A stretch of DNA of 64,000 nucleotides from Zingiber officinale (GCF_018446385.1 NC_056003.1:26527364-26591363); one strand, 5' to 3'. Positions 1 to 11,211 are shown, counted from the stretch's first letter. A program made the numbers and translations. Notes: generated from the letters alone by a model not told the origin.

Positions 1-1620
1 TAATTTTGTTGTTTTTTAAACTGTTTAGATTTTGAATTTGATTTAGGTTTGTATTTTGGATTTTGGTTTGGTTTATTCAATTTTATATAATGTATTTTTT
101 CTTTAGGTATATAATATTGATTAAGTCCTACTTGCGTGGTCAGACACGCTTTCGGAACCCAAGCTAGATTGGTTGACTTGTATTGGGTTATTAATGATTT
201 GAAGGTTTTATTTGAATTCGACTTATATCCTAGTCCGGTTTTATTATAACATGCTTTTTGATTATTTAGGATTAGGTCTAAATTTTTTGATCTTGTTGTG
301 AATTTTTCTAACATCTCCTTTAAATTGTTTATTTCATTTTTTAATGATAAATTCTCCTCCTCAAGTGTTAGATCTTGAGTTGGATTCGAATTTTTTAATT
401 GTTCCTTGAGGTTCTGATTTTCCTCAAGAAGTAATTTGTTTTCATTTTCTACTTTGGTTAATTTACTATTTAAACAAGAAATGATTCTAAAAATTTTTTT
501 GTTTAAATTAAAATATACCTCATTCGAGCCTTCGGAAACGAGTACGGACTCGTGGCTTGTTTCGGGTTCGGACCCGTCTTCATCTTCCGACTCATTTTCA
601 GTTTCGGCTTCGCGGGCCATCAGTGCGAGGTGGCTCTGATGTTTCTGCTCTTCTTCCTCCGATTCGTCCGAGGAGTCGTCCCACGTTGCTTTGAGTGCTT
701 TCTTTTTGGTTGGCTTTGGTTTGTCGAACTTCAGTTTTGGGCATTCGTTCTTGTAATGTCCCTTTTTGTTGCAGCCGTAGCAAGTCACGTTCTTTTGTTC
801 TGAGGGAGAGCTGATCTTTTGTTTTGCTGAAGCTCCTCTTTCTCCTGGTGAACATTTTTCTTACCAAGTTCACCAGGTGTTCTTCGTCTTCAGAATCTTG
901 ATCGGAGTCTTCTTCAAGTTCAAGCTTGCTTTTCTTTTCTTTGGAGGAACCTGCAAATAGAGCTATACCTTTCTCGGCTCCAGCATTAGTTTGTTCGTGT
1001 AATTCTAATTCACAAAACAGCTCGTCTAATTTTAAGTTAGAAAGATTCTTGGAAATTTTGTAGGCATCCACTATTGATGCCCACAAACTATTACGTGGAA
1101 AGGCGTTTAACACGTACCTTATTAAGTCTCTGTTCTCCATTTGGTGGCCTATCGCATGAAGCCTGTTGAGGATGTCCTTGATCCTCGCGTGTAGTTGATT
1201 CGCTGTTTCTCCTTCCTGCATTTTTATATTAAAAATTTTATTTAGAAGCAAGTCTCGTTTTGTTACCTTAGCGTCGCTCGTTCCCTCGTGCAGTTCGATC
1301 AGCTTGTCCCATAGCTCTTTAGCGTTTTTGTGTGGACCGACTCTGTTCAGTTCTTCTCTTGTCAATCCGCACTGTAGAGTGTTGATCGCTTTATTTTCTG
1401 TTGATGCTTTTTTCTTGAGATCTGCTGTCCAGTCTTCAGGATCCACTAGATTCTCGGCATTGTCCACTGGAATTTTGTAGGGTCTCGTAATGCTCATCCA
1501 CTGGTCGAAGTCTGTTTTGAGGTAAACCTTCATGCGCTTCTTCCAGTAAGGGAAGTCGTCCCCGTTGAAGAGTGGAGGTCGCACTGTGCTGAATCCTTCT
1601 TGTTGGGACATTCTGTGCAC
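1..1620 (-). pseudogene. Ty1/copia gag (Gag-Pol start), frameshifted, runs off the window
   Basis: Reading leftward from ATG 1620, the protein begins MHRMSQQEGFSTVRPPLFNG and continues through a UBN2-type copia Gag core (residues about 20-220, e.g. NKIFNIKMQEGETANQLHAR, FCELELHEQTN). A CCHC zinc knuckle, CYGCNKKGHYKNEC (CX2CX4HX4C), is encoded near 742-783. It lies in a different frame from the upstream part, so a one-base indel near 835-845 has broken the reading frame. Beyond the knuckle, an acidic serine-rich stretch and a Glu/Leu-rich probable coiled coil run to the window edge. Gag would assemble the virus-like particle that packages element RNA in the cytoplasm. Protease, integrase and RT are not in the window. 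The family assignment is firm; the exact position of the lesion is approximate. Confidence 0.88.
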
Positions 1621-1840
1621 AGGTAAATAACCAAAAAAAATATCCCAAGACTTGGTCTTGGATTAGTAGTGCGGGAAGAGAAAAATAGAAAAAAAATCTA
1701 GATTCGTGTTGCACTAATTTAAATTGTTTAGATAAATATTAAGTTAACGAAACTCCAGTTTTAAAATTAATTATCGAACAAAAACAAAAAAAAATCACCC
1801 CCTGTCTGATTGGTGGTTGCACCAAATCAGAGCGGTACCT

Positions 1841-1852
1841 GCTCTGATACCA
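1841..1852 (-). other. Primer-binding site of the copia element (initiator-tRNA type)
   Basis: On the minus strand this reads TGGTATCAGAGC, the classic plant Ty1/copia primer-binding sequence complementary to the 3' end of initiator methionine tRNA. It lies two bases inside the LTR boundary at 1855, as expected for the start of the internal region of a minus-strand element. Confidence 0.9.
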
Positions 1853-1854
1853 CT

Positions 1855-2927
1855 TGTAGGACCGTTAGATTCGATAGAGGGGGGGGTGAATATCGATTCG
1901 AAAAACAAGAGTTTAAACGCAGCGGAAAAGTAAAATAGACACAATGGTTTTACTTCGTTCGGATCCTGTGACGACTCCTACTCGAAGGCCCGTGGTCCTT
2001 GACCACTTTCATTGGGCAATCACTAGCAATTCGGAATAATGATTACAAAAGAACCGTACAGGGAATGCTAATGAAACTGAAAAACAAATACCGACAAAAA
2101 GGGAAAAGAACGGAGCGTAGTGTCGGAGCTTTGTTGGCGTCGCACTGAGCGTCGAGCAGCAAGACCAGCAGTAGAAGAGTTCTCAGCTTGATTGATTGAT
2201 TCTGAAGCTCCTGTTTGGGGCTTCTTTTATATGCTGTTCCGGGCGCCTGGATCCCTTCCGGGCGCCTGGAATGTGACGTAACTGCTCAAACCAAGATGCT
2301 CCACGTGGCGACGACTTGGCTGGATAGAATTCGCCTTCCGGGCGCCCAGACTACCTTGTTCCAGAAAAACTCCTTTTTCCTGCAAAACAAAGTTAGTCCG
2401 AGGCAAATATACATCCTGTAAAACAAATTGTTAGCACAGTTAAAGTTCAACAGATGGATAAAAAGAGTATGACTTAGATTCCGTCTTTCCGAGACCGGAA
2501 TCTAGTCACGATCTCGACTTAGACATCCGAAATGGATCTAAGCCGGATCGACGCCTAATGTCCCCTTCCCGGGAACGCGTCCTCACAGTCACTCCCCTCC
2601 AGTGACTTACCTCACTTACCTGCCAGACGTCCGGTCAGCCCGTCGACCCGTCTGGACTTCTTGCCAGCTATCCGGTCAGCCTGTCGACCTAGCTGGACTT
2701 CTCGCCAAGCGTCCGGTCAGCCCGTTGACCCGCTTGGATTCCTCGCCAGCTATCCGGTCAGCCCGTCGACCTAGCTGGACTTCGTGCCAGACATCCGGTC
2801 AGCCCGTCGACCTGTCTAGACTTCTCCTGCACACTCGATCAAAGTGTCAGACAACAACAAGACTAACTTAACCTATTTGTCATTCATCAAAACCTGGGTT
2901 AAATCGTTAGTGCTAACCGCACCAACA
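1855..2927 (-). repeat. 5' LTR of the copia element (1073 bp)
   Basis: The LTR is bounded by TG at 1855 and CA at 2927 (TGTAGGACCG to GCACCAACA on the plus strand). The primer-binding site abuts its 1855 end. It contains a G run near 1878, three copies of a TTCCGGGCGCC motif (2237, 2256, 2336), a minus-strand TATAAAAG near 2225-2233 that could be the element TATA box, and the 41-bp hairpin array at 2623-2819. The outer 5 bases are gattc (2928-2932); the matching target-site copy would be outside the window. Its ends and layout resemble the LTRs at 9671-11211 and 37285-38840, so the three are probably one diverged family. Confidence 0.85.
2623..2819. repeat. Tandem array of five covarying hairpins, 41-bp period
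   Basis: Five 33-base hairpins start at 2623, 2664, 2705, 2746 and 2787, exactly 41 bp apart. Each has a 7-base outer arm, TCC, GGTC, an 8-base loop, GACC and the complementary 7-base arm. Arm pairs are CCAGACG/CGTCTGG, CCAGCTA/TAGCTGG, CCAAGCG/CGCTTGG, CCAGCTA/TAGCTGG and CCAGACA/TGTCTAG (one mismatch). The arms differ between units but pairing is kept. The array lies in the U3 side of the LTR in element orientation. No function is known to me. Confidence 0.9.
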
Positions 2928-5900
2928 GATTCCAACATTGCAAACATGGATATATCTCCGAGTAAGATCTTTTTTATTCTCTGATATATATTTTTCAATT
3001 GTTTTGGGGTCAATCAACTTAACAATCAATACTTTTAATGTGTACGATAATATTATTTGTGATTCATCTTATTCTTTCTGTTTGTTGGCTGTTTGGTAGG
3101 TCAAGCCTTGCCTCACTTGGAGCTGGAGCTTCAACCTTCACCTCCTGTTAGAGAACGGAAACGAAAGAGAAGAATGAAAGAACATTCATATGATGAGAAC
3201 GTTGTATTGTCAAATGCGCAAGTATCACTAAATTTTTTTACAGATATTTGCATCACTTGTCACAATATTTCAGTTTCAAGTATTCTTATCATTATTCTTT
3301 GTTATTATACTTGGATTTTCACCTTTTAGCTATATCAATCTTCATAAAATAGTAGCATGGTTTGATGATTGATTATATAATTGCTGAGTTATTTAAAGCA
3401 CATGGAATGCCAAAATTCACAAATACAAGTATTATAAATTTATAAGTCAGTTTCTATCTCTCTAAACCTCAAACAAATATCTTATGAAACATAACCTTAG
3501 TAAAACTTATTATTATGGTTATTAAGCTCATATATTTTTAATTCAAATTGCACAATTTGATCCTATTTAGGTCACAAATATGGATCAAGAATCAGTCTAA
3601 CACGAGTTGATCAAATAGATTTATCAAAAAATCACATCAGTAATAATTCATGGAAACAATACAAAAACCCAAGCAAATTAATATATTTTGTTTTTTAGTT
3701 TGTGCTCAAACAACACAATGTTAAATTTTAAATGGGACACAAAGACCCAAGTTAGGCATATAGTTGCATTTTTTTTCTTTTTCTTATTCGTCTCTTTTCT
3801 CCCCTCTCTAATTTACTATCGACACCATACAATTGGAATAGTGACACTACTAAAATAATATTGTGTCAGTCATATAATGAATCTTTTGAACCTTTAACAA
3901 ATCATATGAAAATGAAGTTTTTTTAAACAAATGATGCTATTTGTTCATTAGTGTTAATAATAGATACAATGGTTGTAGAATTTGCTTACATGATTAATTT
4001 AATTTTTTGTAAACATCTTGGATTGACATTGGTTTTATAAATCATACAATCTGTTTTTTTTTTCCAGAGACATGAAAAAACAACTTAAAGACACTACCGA
4101 TTTAATTCGCAAGTGGAGGAAGGTTTCAGATGACCGCCAAAATGAGCAAGTATTGCATGAAACACTGCTATTAGGTTAGTTTCCCTTTTCTTTTCTTTTC
4201 TTGTTTTTCATTTTTACATTTTGAGTTATATGATCCTTAGTTTGAATCAAACATATATGCAGTGTGATATGGTAAGCTCCAAGAGCTTTGTTCTAGATCC
4301 TTTCTTTTTCAAAGCCGCAACAATTCGAGTCATATGGAAGCTTCATCAGAGTTTGCAAATGAATTACCTCATGTTGCCTCAGAGGATCTGCAAAAAGAGC
4401 CTAAGCAACAAAATAATGACAGGAATACAGAACCAGAACAACAGGACAAGCTGAATGCAGTACCTGAGAATTCTCGATTCGATATGCATACTGATATCCA
4501 ACCAGGACAACAGAATGAGTTGCATCTAATACCAATACCTGAGATTGCTCGATTTGATTTGTATAGTGGAGCGAATATAAATGAAACAATACAATCACCC
4601 TCCGCAGGAGTCGATATGACTCTCTTTAACACCACAATAGCAGATTCAACTCCTGACTTTGATAAGACTTTTGATACAGAGATATTACCTACAGTTGAAA
4701 GTTTTACTAGGACCAAAGCAACTAGTTATGCAATTGGAGCTAGCCTATTCTCTCTGGAGGAAGAACCACTTCAAAATAGCATGCCCAGAATTCCAAATGT
4801 GTTGCTATCTGTGGAGGAAGTAAGTTCCTTAGTAGAAGAATATCAGTGACACTACTTTCCATGTTTTACTTTAGTTAAGATTATTTCATACTAATTATAT
4901 ACCTTGCCTTGAATCTTTGATTTTGCTTTGTTTAGGATTTTGATTTTCTTGATGCAAGTACCCAATCATCAGGTAAGATAAGTATATATTTTGTTTTTTC
5001 CTTTGCATACTTTGTTACATAGAAGTTCATAAATCTTAAAATAGTTGTCCTCATTCAGGTTATAAAGATAATGAAGCTGGAACTTTATCCGCACGGACTA
5101 GGTAAGAGACATGTGATTTATAATATATTTATTTTCTTCATTAAAACAAGTAGAAGAACAATGCTTATGTTATTAAAGTTTCTTCATGGTAGGGCTGTGG
5201 TGCAATTTCTTAAAAATCAATCACCACCTCAGAGTGGAGATAGAGAACATAGAGTTTTAAGTTTAAATGATATCTTACAAGGACAAACAAGAAGACGGTG
5301 CGCGCAAATGTTCTTTGAAAGTTTGGTAATGTTATATTCTGAGAACATTTGTTTTCCTTTTGATTAACATGATATGTGAACATTGTTAATTCTTCCATTA
5401 GAGAGTATTACAATTTAGCCATTTAGTGGTGAAATTAATTACCAGGGTTAAAGGAGGTCATGATGATTAACTATTCCCATAGTTAACATTTCCTTCTAGC
5501 TAAAACATTCTCTGTCAAATATCAGAGGCAAAAACAATCTAGTCTCATCTCTAGATCGACTTAGGTTTTTATGAAGAACAAATTCCTTAAGAAGAGATCT
5601 TTGGATTAGTAACTCCCAAACATCACTTTTTCTTTCAAGCAATATGTATTCTATATCTTAGATTTTGATGTGGTTTCTACTTATTGTAGGTACGCGTTTG
5701 GTCATTTTAAGTGTTTAGTCTTCATTTTATTAGAAATTCTTTAACTCAATTTATTAGGCGTAAGTATAAATTTCTTTTACCTTGAGTGCATTTGATAGTT
5801 GCACATTGTTTCATTGGAATTTGAAACTAAGATCCATTTTCATGATTGAATAACATTGTTAATCCTTGTTGTTTCATTTGAACTCTCGCTTTCTTTCGAG

Positions 5901-6056
5901 TACAAATAGAAAAGAAGTCTTTCATCTTTGTGCTTATTCCGAAATCTTTGTTGCTAGGTTCTAAAGACTTATGGGTTCTTAGATGTACAACAAGAAGAGG
6001 CATATGGCGATATTGCCATTTCTCCAAAACCTGCACTTTTTGCTACCAAGTTTTGA
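2928..6056 (+). pseudogene. Alpha-kleisin cohesin subunit (RAD21/SCC1/REC8 family), 3' half only
   Basis: Kleisins close the SMC1-SMC3 ring that holds sister chromatids together; the C-terminal winged-helix domain binds the SMC1 head. Visible exons are 2928-2961 and 3100-3221 (ending DENVVLSNAQ), about 4070-4174 (KKQLKDTTDLIRKWRK), about 4277-4819, 4936-4972 (DFDFLDASTQSSG), 5059-5101 (SARTR), 5193-5325 (LSLNDILQGQTRRRCAQMFF) and 5958-6056 (GFLDVQQEEAYGDI, stop TGA 6054). Splices from 4819 onward keep frame perfectly. Two upstream joins do not: a one-base phase conflict at the exon near 4070, and a TGA at 4265 if the acceptor at 4261-4262 is used. The 5' part is cut off by the copia LTR ending at 2927. 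The GFLDVQQEEAYGDI tail makes me favour the REC8/SYN1 branch over the mitotic RAD21 type, weakly. It may be a dead gene, or a gene whose 5' half lies beyond the insertion. Confidence 0.82.
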
Positions 6057-6154
6057 GGCGATATCTTCCACAGACTTGTCTGTATTGTATATAGAGGTTA
6101 AACTCTATCCAACCTGAATCTTAACTATTGTTTGCAACATTCAGCACGAACAGC

Positions 6155-6320
6155 ACCATGAAGCACCACGGGGCGATGACCTTCTTCTGGGGAAGAACTC
6201 GGAGATTTTGTTCGCCAGCTGGCCCAGCACACACTTGTCGCCGTCTTCCTCCGCTGGCCGGTATAGTCAGCAGTGGTGGGTTGGCGTTGTTGGCGCAGTC
6301 CCTTCGACAGCCACTCTGAT
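6155..6320 (+). pseudogene. Possible copper transporter (COPT/Ctr) N-terminal remnant
   Basis: From ATG 6158 the frame reads MKHHGAMTFFWG, and after a one-base shift it continues KNSEILFASWP. Together these resemble the His/Met-rich start and the MTFFWGKN..LF..WPG signature that opens the first membrane segment of plant COPT copper importers. A single missing G in TGGGGAAG explains the shift. Beyond about 6230 I cannot follow the family in any frame and see no further transmembrane segments, so at most a short broken fragment is present. It begins about 100 bp after the kleisin stop codon. Confidence 0.4.
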
Positions 6321-7130
6321 AATTTTTAAAAGAGAACTTTTTTTTTTGCCCAGAGAAATAATCTTCTATCTGTTTTTGCCTCCGGACATAATTGAGTTGG
6401 TATACAACTAATATTTGTTGAATTTTTTTATAGTCTTTTACATGTATGGAACATGTTAAATGAACAATATTTTATCTTCTCCATGTTGGATGGGTTGACG
6501 GGAGCGCTAAGATGAATATATTCGTTTTTGTCACAATGTTAAATGAACAATATAAGCAGATAAATGAGAAAATGCTTTTATTAATTGATTAGAGAACAAT
6601 AAGTGCCGATTAAGAGAAAAGTTTAACATAATTATTAAATAAATTTGGAATTTAAACACATTCGGGACGAGTTGGATTTATCTTTTTTGTTTTTAAGGAA
6701 GAAGTCCTAGCTACTTATTGCAATTATAGGAACAGAGTTGGATTACCTGAAGCGTCTTCGTCTTGGCCTTGGTCTTGGTGTCGAGCTCGACAACAATGGT
6801 GGACTTGGAATCCAAGGCAAACTCGTTGCGGGTGAACCAAAATATTGATATTAAAATTTTATAGGTTTTAAAAAACAGTAAAATATGTGGCATAACGACC
6901 CATGTAAATATATGATGTGGCGGAAACTTACAACCCCATATGTCCAGTGTGATTAAGAAGCGGACTGGGTTGGTCAAAATTAAAGCGGATCAATTTTGAC
7001 CCAAAGGGCAAAAAGGAGAATCAAACTCAGTCTACATTTGGGTCTAGTCAAACATGTTTGGTACACACATCCAGAGGAGCCATGTTCACTTGGGGGCAAG
7101 TCAACTACTGCAACTCGTCCACAATTCTTG
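6321..7130. other. Intergenic stretch without a recognised gene
   Basis: Mostly AT-rich. The minus strand at about 6715-6840 has an open, coding-like stretch (contains TRNEFALDSKSTIVVELD) that I cannot assign to a family. It could be an exon fragment. Confidence 0.4.
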
Positions 7131-7134
7131 AACT

Positions 7135-7450
7135 CAACCTCACTCGACGACATACCCTCAGACTTGGCCATATACATCAACTTACTCGTCGACTTGGCCT
7201 CACTCGCCACAACTCTCCGACTCAACCTCACTCGTCCACAATTCCCGGACTCGGCCTCACTCGATGATATACTCTCGGAGTTGGCTACACGTGCCAACCT
7301 ACTCTTTGACTTAGCCTCACTCGGCTACAATTCTCAGACTCGATCTCACTTGGCGATATACTCTCGGACTTGGCCACATGCCTCAACTTGCTCTCTGATT
7401 TGGTCTCCCTTGGTGACATATTCTCGGACTCGCCCCCAGTCATCGACTTC
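7135..7450. repeat. Degenerate minisatellite, about 29-30 bp unit
   Basis: Repeated motifs of the type CTCACTCG..GACA..CTCGGACTTGGC recur at spacings of about 29 or 59 bases (for example near 7140, 7199, 7229, 7256, 7316 and 7345). Long open frames on both strands here are by-products of the repeat, not genes. Confidence 0.6.
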
Positions 7451-7758
7451 ATCCCTGACTCAGTCTTCTTCACCAATAAATTAGGAAATAATTTATAAAA
7501 TTAGAAATTTCACATTGGATTAGGAAATAATTTCCATATCCATAATTTCTTAAATTTCCATAGATAACTTTTACTACAATCTACACATGATAACATAGAT
7601 CTATGATCTATGCCAAAGTGTAAGTGACTCTGATATCACCATTAGATTTCCAAATGTATATTTTAAAAATTTGTTTCATAAACAAGGAGTGGAAGTATAA
7701 TAATTTTTTAAAATTATTACAATACGCATCACACACATAACCACAAGGATACACATGC

Positions 7759-7916
7759 GGGATCCTCTGATCCGTAAATTGCGAACCAGAGGATGGTCCA
7801 CTTTGTAGATTGATGGATTATGATGACCCTATCTATTTAGGTGATGAGGTCCATTGAAATGAATTAATCCACAAAGTGGATCATCCTCTGGTCTGCAATT
7901 TGTGGACTAGAGGATT
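7759..7916. mobile_element. Foldback/MITE-like element (about 158 bp)
   Basis: The left arm (7760-7823: GATCCTCTGATCC..CCAGAGGATGGTCCACTTTG) is an imperfect inverted copy of the right arm (7866-7916: CACAAAGTGGATCATCCTCTGG..GGACTAGAGGATT), with a short spacer. The pentamer CATGC lies on both sides (7754-7758 and 7917-7921) and could be a target-site duplication. There is no coding capacity, so it would be non-autonomous. The superfamily is not clear. Confidence 0.65.
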
Positions 7917-8934
7917 CATGCTCAAGGATACGTATGTGTTAGACATAATTATAGAAAATAATAACTTTGTTAGAAGATATACCTACGAGTTTATAATCGA
8001 ACCTTGTAGAGAGTATTTTAACTTGCCTCGCAAGGCTAGCCTCTATCAGAATCAACAAGCAAGTCTAACAAGACTTGTCTTTATTGATATCCACACCAAG
8101 ATATCTTCAAGACTGCTTTACTAAGTCACAAGTTTTCATCTCCGATTCAGTACTAGCCGAAGGAAGAGACGAAGTGATCTGAGAGAGGATACTCGACCTG
8201 TCTTTGTGCTCGACGGTGAGGGTAACTCAGCGACACAAAGCAAGGTCCAGCCAACTATTTGGCGACACGAAGGAGAAGGGGGCAGAAACAACCCTTGCTG
8301 TCCGGTGGCCAAAGTGATTGCCGGTCAAGGGAGGTCGGTGGCAGAGGGCTGACCAGCGACACAACAACATCTAGGCTATTGTCCGGTGGCTGATCACCAG
8401 CTAGAGGTTGTTGGCAGGCAACCGGAGCTTCCTGGTGGTAGTAGCAAGGTGCGACAACAAGCAAAAGGAGGCGACAACAGCTCCTTTGGGTGGCAACAAT
8501 TATTGGATATAAGAGATGTGAATGGAGAAGAGGTGGAAGAGGAAAGAGACTTCATTGTGAATGAGACTTTAGTCTCATATTAAAAGTTTCATGACATGTT
8601 GGTTGATTTATATTGATTCACATGCATTGAGGATGTGAACAAATGCATGGGGAGAGACTCTTTCTCACGTGTGAGTGTGCAGAGGGTGCAAATCCAGAGC
8701 TCGGATTGCACTGAATCATGTTGACTCGTGTGTGGGCACGACCTGCGCGCGTCGAATGCCGAATTGGTCGGGGCAAAATTTGCCCAAACAGAACAACCAA
8801 CATTTTGTCACGTAAAATTTTTTGCTGCTTATGTAACAAATGCATTAAAGAAATATTAATGTAGTCGAGTGAAATGCTGGCGTTACACAGCTGACAAATA
8901 ATGATCATTAACGTTGTCCATTGGTCTGAGCTCC

Positions 8935-8942
8935 TATATAAG
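8935..8942 (+). promoter_or_regulatory. TATA-box-like motif
   Basis: TATATAAG in the context GCTCCTATATAAGGAGGC, inside the LTR-like segment. It is a plausible core promoter of a retroelement; no transcript is demonstrated. Confidence 0.4.
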
Positions 8943-9269
8943 GAGGCTGCGACCACAGACAAAAGGTTATGCACATAGAAAAGCAGCAAAAGCTCTCCAT
9001 CTACGTTCCCTTCTCCTCTGTCGTGCAACTTTTGCTCGACGGAGTGGCTGTGATAGTTCAGGTACCTCTTAGTTCACCGTGACCCTAAGTGCTTGGGGAG
9101 AATCACAGTTCGTTCTTGTATCTTGGGAAACAGACGACCCGAGAAAGCCTCGAAGCATAGCCGGAGGTGGGGCGAATCTGTTTCAAAGAAACTGCGTTTG
9201 TCGCAGGCCTTAGTTTACTCAGTTTCACTCGTCCGACTAGTTTCTAGGCTTCGCTCTGCTGTTTGGTAG

Positions 9270-9665
9270 CAACTCGCTTGGCAGAAACCTGCAATTTGTT
9301 CGGCAGTAACTCGCTTGGCAGAAGCCTGCAACTCGCTCGGTAGAAGTTTGCAACTTGCTCGGTAGCAACTCACTCGGCAAAAGCTTGCAACTCGCTTGGC
9401 AGAAGCCTTCGATTCGCTTGGTCGGCCTTAAGCTTCGCTTGGCCGAACTCTTCGTTCGGTCGACTCTTCGTTTGGTCGGCCTTAAGCTTCGCTCGGTCAG
9501 CCTTAAGTTTCACTCGGTCGGCCTTAAGCTTCGTTCGATCGGCCTCTTCACTCGGTCGACCTCTTCACTTGGTCGGCCTAAGCCTCTACTTTCGATCGGC
9601 AACCTTCGCTCGATTGGCCTAAGCCTCTACTTTTAGTCGACCTTAGTCTCTTCGCTCGATCGGCC
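9270..9665. repeat. Degenerate short tandem repeat (CTCGGTCGGCCTTAAGCTTCG type)
   Basis: Reiterated units of roughly 20-30 bp, such as AACTCGCTTGGCAGAAGCCTGC and then CTTCGCTCGGTCGGCCTTAAG. The array continues at 11212-11290 after the inserted solo LTR, so the LTR landed within it. Confidence 0.65.
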
Positions 9666-9670
9666 TAAGC

Positions 9671-11211
9671 TGTTGGATCGATACACATGTGAGAGAGGGG
9701 GTGAATCACGTGGTTTTTTTAAAAACTCATCTTTTCGATTTTGAAATCAAAGTATAAGCAATGGAAAAATAAAATGAAAGTAAAGAACACAAGAAAAACA
9801 TGGACGGTTTTTATTTGGTTCGGAGACTTCGGCGACTCCTACTCTAAGACCCAGGTCTTGTGGACCTATCGATGGGTAATCCACTAAAAACCTCTTCCGG
9901 TACCTCCGGAAGAGGAAATCGAGTACAATGAAAATTAAATAAGTGCAATGCACTGCATTTGTCTTTTTGCAATAATTAATTACAAAAAAAATTATCGACA
10001 CTTAAAGATCGATGTGGAAGCGCTCGTGTTAATGTCAGTCAGCCGGTCATGATCGAAAGTCCTCGGAGCAGTCATCGGGCGCAGCAACTTTACAGCAGTG
10101 TTGTAGCAGGAGCTCGGAGCAGTCGGAATCTCAAAAGAATGCGTAGTAGCTCGTATATCAGTTGTTCTTCAATGCCTTCTCGAGATAGCCTTATAAAAGA
10201 CATAAAAGGTGCCTTCCATAGTCATGGAAAGCGCCTTCAATGAGATAAAATTGATCCCAAACAACCCGACACTTATCTACAACTTTGGCCAAAATTTATC
10301 CTACGGAAGGCACCTTCCATAGCCATGAAAGGTGCCTTTTATGAACAGTACGAAGGCGCCTTTACTGCTTAAAGGCGCCTTCAACACTGTCCATCCGAAG
10401 GCAAATAAGCTCATTTTATCCTACAAAAACCACATTAGTCTAAATAGCTTGCAAAACAAGTATCAGGACAAATAATAAATGATAATAAAGGATAGTAATT
10501 AGTTCTTGTCCTCCTAGGACCAGGAACTAGTCAAGGTCTCAGCTTAGGGATCCCAAATGGACCTAAACTGGATCGACGCCTACTGTCCCTTCAACCAGGA
10601 CGCATCCTCACTTGGTCACTCTCTTCTAGTGACTTACATTAACTTATCAGTTTGCCAGACATCCGGTCAGCCCATTGACCTGTCTGGACTTCATGCCAGC
10701 TATCGGGTTAGCCCGTTAACTTAGTTTGACTCCCTCAGACCTGTCAACTCCTGCACACTGGGTTAATACAATAGATAAAATAGTAAAGTAAAACAGTGTC
10801 AACATATTTCAGGATTCGCTGGTCCGATCGACCGTGTGCGGTCGACCGAAAAATAGTCGGTCACACATTACCTAGGGTTACCTCCCTATAGTTGCCTAGC
10901 TTCACTCACTAGGACTTTCATTGTCTGGCTTCACTCACCAGGACTTCCTCTATCTAGTTTCACTCACTAGGGCCTGACTTCACTCACCAGGGCCCGACTT
11001 CACTCACCAGGACTTCCACCACCTAGCTTCACTTACCATGACTTCGACTTGCCTAATCTCTAGTTAGGACTTCTCACTTGCTAGTCATCTAGTCTTGATT
11101 AGACTACTCTTTTCCAAACATCAAGTTCTGTTTGGATTAACTCTTGGTCAAACTGACCAAACTTAGGTGCATTGTCAAACATCGAAGCCCTAGAGGTTAA
11201 TTGCACCAACA
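9671..11211. mobile_element. Solo LTR of copia type (1541 bp) with TSD TAAGC
   Basis: Runs from TGTTGGATCG to TTGCACCAACA. It is flanked by a perfect 5-bp target-site duplication, TAAGC at 9666-9670 and 11212-11216. No internal coding region is present, so it is the product of LTR-LTR recombination or an LTR-only relic. It carries GGCGCC-centred palindromes (10205-10385), two 41-bp-spaced hairpins (10655-10728) and CCTAG/CTAGG hairpins (10895-11040). The same ends and order of modules occur in the LTRs at 1855-2927 and 37285-38840. Confidence 0.88.

Larger units (their letters stand above)
8140..9665 (+). mobile_element. Unclassified retroelement-like sequence (LTR-like)
   Basis: A moderately GC-rich region unlike the AT-rich surroundings. 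TATATAAG at 8935-8942 is followed by a pyrimidine-rich leader-like stretch and by a minisatellite. The sequence resumes after the solo LTR at 11212 and may end near TTTCAACA at 11355-11362. I found no primer-binding site or coding domain, and several candidate boundaries gave no target-site duplication. It may be a decayed LTR. Confidence 0.35.

Noticed and set aside
6715-6840. Coding-like minus-strand stretch (TRNEFALDSKSTIVVELD)
   Set aside because: No family recognised, no neighbouring exon found, and too short to call a gene.
6996-7484. Overlapping open frames on both strands near 7.0-7.5 kb as a gene
   Set aside because: They arise from a 29-30-bp minisatellite whose motif lacks stops in several frames.
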